Part shown: positions 59,129-64,000 of the stretch, piece after piece | How the letters are laid out: every line of letters starts with the position of its first letter | Numbering within the stretch: the first letter of the stretch is position 1 | Assembly: GCF_022095675.1 (NCBI RefSeq) | Contig: NZ_JAHYSG010000018.1 | Location: 1 to 64,000, forward strand | Length of the DNA stretch: 64,000 nucleotides | Direction: 5' to 3' | Source: Dactylosporangium sp. AC04546 | GTDB taxonomy: Bacteria > Actinomycetota > Actinomycetes > Mycobacteriales > Micromonosporaceae | Notes under the pieces: model-generated | Told to the model about the DNA's origin: nothing | The model's input: only the letters and a program-made list of their open reading frames with translations | Database searches by the model: none | Translations under genes and position numbers: made by a program

Positions 59129-59987
59129 GCCAGGTGAGCACGCGCGGGAGCACCTCGACCGCCGTGAAGTGCGCGCCGTCGTCCTCGACCTGTACCTCGG
59201 CCCGCCGCAGCTGCGACGCGATCCACAGGCTGTGCCCCACCGGGGAGAACGTGTCCTGGGCGCCGTGCCACAGGTGGACCACGCCGGGGATGTCGTCGAG
59301 CGCGAAGCCCCAGTCGCCGCGGAAGGCCAGGACGTCGTCGATCCAGCCGTACGGGCCGCTGCGCAGGGCCTCGCGGTAGCTGGCGCTGAACAGCCGGCGG
59401 TACATGACGCTCTGCATGAACCGCTGGTCGGGCGGCGACATCTGGGACCGCAGCACCTCGATCAGGCTCTCGGGGTCCACGGCGACGCGCTCGGCCTGCT
59501 CGACCAGCTCCCGCATCAGCCCGACGGCGTCCTCGGCGGCGGCCGAGTGCTTGCGGACATTGTCCTCGGCCATCCCGTCGAACCACTCGAGGCCGTTCGC
59601 GTCGGCGGGGGCCAGCCCGACCAGCACCGCGGCCCGGGTCACCCGGTCCGGAAGCAGCGCGGCGCAGGCGAGCGCGTGCGGCCCGCCGCCGGAGCGCCCG
59701 ACGACCGAGAACCGGCCGAGGTTGAGCCGATCCGCGATGAGCGCGACGTCGTGGGCGGCGTGGGCGACCGAACGCCCGGGGACCCTGGTCGATCCGCCGT
59801 AGCCGGGCCGGTCGTAGGTGACAAGCTTGACCCCGAGCCGGTAGAGCACCGAGCTGCGCGGCTTCGGCCCGCTCCGCGAGCCGGGTGTGCCATGGAGAAG
59901 AAAAACCGGAGCACCGTCGGGTGCACCGGACACTTCCACCGTCAGCAGCCGTTCATTGTCGACGATGATCTCGTATTCGGTCTGCAA
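59115..59987 (-). CDS. Alpha/beta hydrolase
   Basis: A 290-residue protein. I prefer the TTG at 59987 (LQTEYEIIVDNERL) because GGAGGG lies a few nt upstream; a GTG at 60005 would contain that site inside the gene. The oxyanion segment is LLHGTPGSRSGPKP, the nucleophile elbow GRSGGGPHAL, the acid WHGAQDTFSP and the catalytic His GAHFTAVEVL. It is cytoplasmic with a generic esterase or haloalkane-type fold. It converges on the FxSxx membrane gene with a 14-nt overlap, so antisense interference is possible. Confidence 0.85.
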   Translation of the reverse strand: MQTEYEIIVDNERLLTVEVSGAPDGAPVFLLHGTPGSRSGPKPRSSVLYRLGVKLVTYDRPGYGGSTRVPGRSVAHAAHDVALIADRLNLGRFSVVGRSGGGPHALACAALLPDRVTRAAVLVGLAPADANGLEWFDGMAEDNVRKHSAAAEDAVGLMRELVEQAERVAVDPESLIEVLRSQMSPPDQRFMQSVMYRRLFSASYREALRSGPYGWIDDVLAFRGDWGFALDDIPGVVHLWHGAQDTFSPVGHSLWIASQLRRAEVQVEDDGAHFTAVEVLPRVLTWLTAA

Positions 59988-60087
59988 GCTCGCCCTCCGG
60001 AGCACACGGGATCACCGCGTGGCATGTCAGGCCGGATCGTCTATCGAGAATAATCGACCTCGCCGGACGGCCTCCAGCGTTTTCCGG

Positions 60088-62847
60088 CTACGGCAGGGCG
60101 TGGGTGCGGGGGCGGAGGCGGCTGCGGGCCGTCTCCACCGACGGGTGGCCCAGCGCCTCGAACGCGGCCAGCGCCGTGCGCCAGGCCGCCTCGGCCTGGT
60201 CGTGGTCGCCCGCCGCTTCGTGGCTGTCGCCCAGGTTCACCAGGACCTCCGCCTCCGCGCCGCGGTCGCCCAGGCGGGCGAACGTGTCGATCGCGCGGCG
60301 GTAGCACTCCAGAGCTGCCGAGTGGTTGCCCAGCTGGTCGTGGGCGTACGCGATGCTGTCCCACGTGCCCGCCTCGCCGTGGCCGTCGTCGAGCTCCTGG
60401 AGCAGGGCCAGCGCCGACTCGCACAGGCGTAGCGAGTGTTCGTGCTCGCCCAGCCGGCCGTGCAGCCAGCCCCGCGCGTTGAGCGTGCGCGCCTGCCACA
60501 GGCGGTCGCCCGCCGACCGGAACAGGCGGTGCGACTCGCTGCTGTGGGTCAGCGCGGCGCGGTGGTCGCCCTGGGCCTGGAGCATCCAGCCGATGTTGTG
60601 GTGGGTGCGGGCCTGGCCGACGACGTCGTCGAGCTCGCCGTACAGGGCCAGGGCCGCGTTCAGGTGCAGGGCCGCCTCGGCGAAGCGGCCCAGCTGCGCG
60701 AAGGTCCGGCCCAGGTCGCGGTGGGTGTGGGCGGCGGCCGAGCGGTCGCCGACCCGGCGCAGGGCGGTCAGCGCCGACGTCTGGGTGGCGATCAGCTCGT
60801 CCCAGTGGCCGCGCCAGTCGAAGTACGTCGTGAGGCTCCACGCCAGCGGCCACACATGCCGGTCGAAGCCGTGGCCCGCGCCGAGGTCGACAGCGGCGAG
60901 CAGCGCCGAGTGCTCGGCCGCGAACCATTCCAGCGCCCGGTCCCGGTCGGCCAACGCCACCGTGGTCACCCCTGCCGCGGGTGCCGGGACGTCGACCGCG
61001 GTGCGCCCCGGATCCATCAGCAGTACCGCGGCCCGCGCGCTCTGCAGGTAATGGTCGAGGAGCCGCCGCAGGGCCGGGCCGCGCTCATCCTCGACGCACT
61101 GCTCGTCGGCGTAACTGCGCAGCAGGTCGTGCAGCCGGTACCGGCCCGGGCGGTGCTCGGTGAGCAGGTTCGCACGGAGCAGCGACCGCAGGAGTGGCTC
61201 GACGGAGGCGACGCCGGCGGCGCTCGCCGCGGCCGGCACCGCGAAGTCGACGCCCGGGTGCAGGCCCAGCAGGCGGAACAGGCGCGCGGCCGGCTCGTCG
61301 AGCGCGCGGTACGACCAGGAGAACACCGCCCGCACGTCCGTCGCCGCGTCGCCGCCGTCGAACGGGTCGAGGCCGCCGGCGGCCGCGCGCAGCTGGGCGG
61401 CCTGCGCGGCGAGCGGCGCGTCGGGGCTCACGACCGCGTGCGCGGCGACGATCGCCAGGGCCAGGGGCAGCCGGCCGCAGCGCGCGACGATCTCGGCGAC
61501 GGCCTCGGGCTCGGCGGCGACGCGGGGCGGGCCGAGGCGGGCGGCCAGCAGGTCCCACGACTCGGCCTCGGTCAGCGGGCCGACCGGGAACGGGTGTGCG
61601 CCCTCGGCGGCCACGAGCGGGGTGAGGCGGTCGCGGCTGGTGACGATGACGAGGCAGCCGGGCGCGCCGGGCAGCAGCGGGCGGACCTGTTCGGCGTCGC
61701 GCGCGTTGTCGAGCACGATGAGCACCCGCCGGCCGTTGAGGATGCTTCGGTACAGCGAAGCCTGAGCATCCAGCCCCGCCGGCCGGCGATCGACCGGCAC
61801 GTGGAACGCGTCGAGGAAGCCGCGCAGCGCCTCACCGGGGTCGACGGCCGCCGCCCGCGGGTCGAAGCCGCGCAGGTTGACGTAGAGCTGGCCGTCGGGG
61901 AACCCGCCCGCGGCCCGGTGCGCCCAGTGCACGGCGAGGCTGGTCTTGCCGGCGCCGGGCGGGCCGGTGACGGTGCAGACGACGGCGGTACCGCTGGACT
62001 CCCCGGCCAGGGCGTCGAGGCGGTCGAGCAGCCCGGCGTGCCCGGTGAAGCCGCGCACCGCGGACGGGAGCTGGGCCGGGCCGGTCGCCCGCACCGTGAC
62101 CGGCGGCGGGGCCAGGTCCAGGGACGCGTCCTGGCGCAGGACCGCCGCCTCCAGGTCGCGCAGGGCCGGCCCGGGGTCGAGGCCGAGGTCGTCGTCGAAG
62201 GCCCTCTTGACCCGCTGGTACGTGGCGAGGGCGTCGGCCGGTCGGCCGGCGCGGTACTGCGCGAGCATGAGGTGTGCGTGGAACCGCTCGTCGTGCGGAT
62301 GGTCGCGGGTCAGCCGCTCCAGGTCGGGGATGAGCTCGGCGTGCTCGCCGAGGTGGAGCCGGTGCTCGGCCAGCGCGTGCTGGGCGAGCAGCCACAGGTT
62401 CTCCAGGCGCTCGGCCTCGACGTCGAGCCAGGCGCGGCCGACGACGTCCTCCAGTGGCCGGCCCCGCCACAGCGCCAGCGCCGCGCGCAGGTGGCGCACG
62501 GCCTCGGCCCGGTCGGTCGCCTCGCCGGCCTGGTGGATGAGCCGCTCGGCGACGGCCGCGTCGGTGCCGTCGGCGGCGAGGTCGAGCACGTATCCGGGTG
62601 CGCGGGCCAGGATGGCGTCCCGGCTGCCCAGCACCTGCCGCAGGTGCGAGACGTGCCGCTGGAGCGTGTTCACCGCCGTGGCCGGCGGGTCGGCGCCCCA
62701 CACCACGTCGGCGATCCGGTCGGTGCTCACGACCTCCCCGGGCCGGATGGCCAGGGCCGCGAGCACCGCCTTGCGGCGCACGCCGTGCACCGGGCGGTGC
62801 ACGGCGTCCACCGTCACGTCGATCGTGCCGAGAAGCCTGACCTGCAT
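60088..62847 (-). CDS. AfsR/SARP-family regulator (BTAD-NB-ARC-TPR)
   Basis: A 919-residue protein starting at ATG 62847. The N-terminal OmpR-like winged helix is RLLGTIDVTVDAVHRPVHG through HLRQVLGSRDAIL, and the BTAD follows (~96-245, LVLLAQ-type helices, YRAGRPADALATYQRVK). An NB-ARC ATPase lies at ~280-560 (Walker A GPPGAGKTSLAV, LIVLDNARD, TSRDRL). TPR repeats run to the C-terminus (~650-919). AfsR-type proteins activate secondary-metabolite clusters after sensing a signal. Its target is unknown, but it is within 1 kb of the FxSxx operon. Confidence 0.9.
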   Translation of the reverse strand: MQVRLLGTIDVTVDAVHRPVHGVRRKAVLAALAIRPGEVVSTDRIADVVWGADPPATAVNTLQRHVSHLRQVLGSRDAILARAPGYVLDLAADGTDAAVAERLIHQAGEATDRAEAVRHLRAALALWRGRPLEDVVGRAWLDVEAERLENLWLLAQHALAEHRLHLGEHAELIPDLERLTRDHPHDERFHAHLMLAQYRAGRPADALATYQRVKRAFDDDLGLDPGPALRDLEAAVLRQDASLDLAPPPVTVRATGPAQLPSAVRGFTGHAGLLDRLDALAGESSGTAVVCTVTGPPGAGKTSLAVHWAHRAAGGFPDGQLYVNLRGFDPRAAAVDPGEALRGFLDAFHVPVDRRPAGLDAQASLYRSILNGRRVLIVLDNARDAEQVRPLLPGAPGCLVIVTSRDRLTPLVAAEGAHPFPVGPLTEAESWDLLAARLGPPRVAAEPEAVAEIVARCGRLPLALAIVAAHAVVSPDAPLAAQAAQLRAAAGGLDPFDGGDAATDVRAVFSWSYRALDEPAARLFRLLGLHPGVDFAVPAAASAAGVASVEPLLRSLLRANLLTEHRPGRYRLHDLLRSYADEQCVEDERGPALRRLLDHYLQSARAAVLLMDPGRTAVDVPAPAAGVTTVALADRDRALEWFAAEHSALLAAVDLGAGHGFDRHVWPLAWSLTTYFDWRGHWDELIATQTSALTALRRVGDRSAAAHTHRDLGRTFAQLGRFAEAALHLNAALALYGELDDVVGQARTHHNIGWMLQAQGDHRAALTHSSESHRLFRSAGDRLWQARTLNARGWLHGRLGEHEHSLRLCESALALLQELDDGHGEAGTWDSIAYAHDQLGNHSAALECYRRAIDTFARLGDRGAEAEVLVNLGDSHEAAGDHDQAEAAWRTALAAFEALGHPSVETARSRLRPRTHALP

Positions 62848-62933
62848 GGGATACCCCAGTCACTCGGTGTGACTGGACACGCTATCGAGCGTGCGACGGC
62901 GGCACGCCGGTCAGGTCGGGAATCGGATAATCC

Positions 62934-63455
62934 CTAGAGAATCCGCCACACCTGGCTGTTCGCGCCGGTGAACGGCCGGGTGACCGCCTGGAAGTCCTGC
63001 GCGCTGGAGATGTAGGCGTCGAGGTACCGGCCGCTGCTGACCTGCTGGATCATGTAGAACGCGCCGCCGTAGTCGTAGAGGCGCCACAGCTGCGTGCTGT
63101 TGTTCTGCTGCGGCCGGGTCACCACCCGGAAGTCGAGCTCGGCGATCTCGTGCGCGTCGAGGTACCGCGCGCTGCTCACCTGCTGGATCGTGTACAGCCC
63201 GCCGCCCACGTCGGTGAGCAGCCACTGCTGGGTGGTGTTGTTCTGGAACGGCCGGGTGACCACGTTGAAGTCCCGCGACGCGATCTCGTGGGCGTCGAGG
63301 AACAGCGGCCCGCTCCCCTGCGTGATCGTGACGACCCGCGGCGGCTGGAGCCGCACCGCCATCCCGATGGTGTCGGCGGACGCGACCCCGGCGCCGCCGA
63401 AGAGGATGGCGGCCGCCGCGGCCAGCGTCACGATCAGCCTGGTCCGGATCTTCAT
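62934..63455 (-). CDS. Small secreted beta-trefoil (RICIN-like) protein
   Basis: A 173-residue protein. ATG at 63455 follows GGAG. It has a signal peptide (RLIVTLAAAAAILFGGAG...) and a mature domain of three similar ~40-residue repeats (FLDAHEIASRDFNVVTR with TTQQWLL, YLDAHEIAELDFRVVTR with STQLWRL, YLDAYISSAQDFQAVTR with NSQVWRIL). Each ends in the QxW motif of ricin-B-type lectins. It is a stand-alone exported glycan-binding protein; the ligand is unknown. It is divergent from the epimerase-like gene. Confidence 0.82.
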   Translation of the reverse strand: MKIRTRLIVTLAAAAAILFGGAGVASADTIGMAVRLQPPRVVTITQGSGPLFLDAHEIASRDFNVVTRPFQNNTTQQWLLTDVGGGLYTIQQVSSARYLDAHEIAELDFRVVTRPQQNNSTQLWRLYDYGGAFYMIQQVSSGRYLDAYISSAQDFQAVTRPFTGANSQVWRIL

Positions 63456-63565
63456 GATGGAACTCCTCCGTCTCGAAAAGCGCGGCGAAGGTGTTCCGCC
63501 GGCACCAACGGAGGATGCGGGAACCCGCTGAAGCGCCCCTGACGCGCGACGGAAACGATGAGGCA

Positions 63566-63588
63566 CAATGGAAACGATGTTTCCATTG
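63566..63588. promoter_or_regulatory. Perfect 23-bp palindromic operator candidate
   Basis: CAATGGAAAC (63566-63575) and GTTTCCATTG (63579-63588) are perfect reverse complements around GAT. It ends just before the ribosome-binding site (GGGAGGG) and GTG of the epimerase-like gene. A second half-site GGAAACGAT is at 63551-63559. Confidence 0.65.
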
Positions 63589-63599
63589 AGGGAGGGCGC

Positions 63600-64000
63600 G
63601 TGCGATACCTCATCGTCGGGTGCGGCAACGTCGGGATGGAGCTGGGGCGGCGGTGGACGGCCGCCGGGCACCAGGTCATCGGCACCACCACATCGCCCGG
63701 GCGGGTGGCCGAGGTCGGAGCAGTCTGCTCCGACGTCGTCGTGCTGCGCGGCAGCGACGCCGAGGCGATGGCCCGGGCCGCCCGTGACGTCGACGCCGTG
63801 GTGCTCACCGTGAGCCCGCGGATCAGCAAGGCGTTCGACGCGGCCGACCGGGTGCAGGAGTACGCCGACACGCTCACCGCGTCGGCGACGGTGGCCGCCG
63901 GCGTGCATCCGCGGGTGGTCTTCACCAGCTCGGCGTCGGTGTACGGCGCCGGGGAGGGCGCGACCGTCACCGAGAGCAGCCCGCTCACCAGCGACGACGA
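63600..64000 (+). CDS. NAD-dependent epimerase/dehydratase family protein (3' end outside window)
   Basis: GTG at 63600 follows GAGGGAGGG and the frame stays open for 133 codons to the window end. The Rossmann start is YLIVGCGNVGMELGRRW with the dinucleotide-binding glycines, and VVFTSSASVYG is the SDR-extended Ser plus Tyr region. It should be an atypical or extended SDR acting on a sugar nucleotide or small molecule. A 23-bp palindrome directly upstream suggests tight repression, perhaps by a TetR-like regulator outside the window. Confidence 0.8.
   Translation, partial: MRYLIVGCGNVGMELGRRWTAAGHQVIGTTTSPGRVAEVGAVCSDVVVLRGSDAEAMARAARDVDAVVLTVSPRISKAFDAADRVQEYADTLTASATVAAGVHPRVVFTSSASVYGAGEGATVTESSPLTSDD

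Overview
The window looks like chromosomal DNA from a high-GC actinomycete. GC is roughly 70%, GTG starts are frequent, genes often overlap by ATGA or GTGA, and the families present (DUF6114/DUF6230, AfsR/SARP, SigE-type sigma, FxsA/B/C/T) are typical of Micromonosporaceae and Streptomyces relatives. I favour an Actinoplanes-like micromonosporacean, but that is an inference from gene content only.

Layout. 0-7.5 kb holds a DUF6230/DUF6114 envelope pair and two large secreted carbohydrate enzymes: a PQQ-type sugar dehydrogenase with PKD, CBM6 and beta-trefoil modules, and a GH2 hydrolase with an AbfB module. 7.6-14.7 kb is a tightly overlapping five-gene unit on the minus strand (SWIM zinc finger, DUF5691, VWA, MoxR-like AAA+, DUF5682), a MoxR-VWA type NTPase system. 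14.7-25 kb is mixed: phosphotransferase, Suppressor-of-fused domain protein, SGNH hydrolase, a broken FAD oxidoreductase, two overlapping XRE-TPR regulators, a secreted S1 protease, dienelactone hydrolase and argS. 25-27.5 kb has a basic Ala/Lys/Pro-rich repeat protein and tRNA-Ser(GCT) and tRNA-Arg(ACG).

27.5-39.3 kb is a cluster of four intact secreted proteins, plus one decayed fragment beside tRNA-Arg. All carry the same three consecutive ~150-residue modules (DTR...VVLNVT...SNLN...GYY/GFY/GTF), mounted behind different N-termini: ASH-like Ig domains, a subtilase, or nothing. Three of the four share almost the same terminator stem. A TSCPD-domain protein and a membrane acyltransferase are interspersed. 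39.3-46.4 kb holds a SigE-type sigma factor with a membrane partner, a LuxR/AAA regulator, an epoxide hydrolase and an aldo/keto reductase. 46.4-49.5 kb is a second MoxR-VWA system, whose VWA protein also carries an HEVGH metallopeptidase-like motif.

49.9-59.1 kb is the most interesting locus: a complete FxSxx-COOH RiPP system. It has the 57-residue precursor FxsA (GTG start, C-terminus FNSAP), the radical SAM/SPASM maturase FxsB fused to a C-terminal HEXXH domain, an AAC(3)-family acetyltransferase, the TIR-like FxsC, the 1292-residue FxsT (KGGTGR NTPase, TIR-like segment, NB-ARC, TPRs), and a downstream membrane coiled-coil protein. A candidate internal promoter lies between the maturation half (fxsA, fxsB, AAC(3)) and the sensing half (fxsC, fxsT, membrane protein).

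59-64 kb has an alpha/beta hydrolase, an AfsR/SARP regulator, a small secreted beta-trefoil protein and the start of a nucleotide-sugar-epimerase-like gene behind a perfect palindrome. Taken together the window is rich in predicted signalling, conflict and effector-type NTPase systems and in secreted modular proteins, and has little core metabolism.
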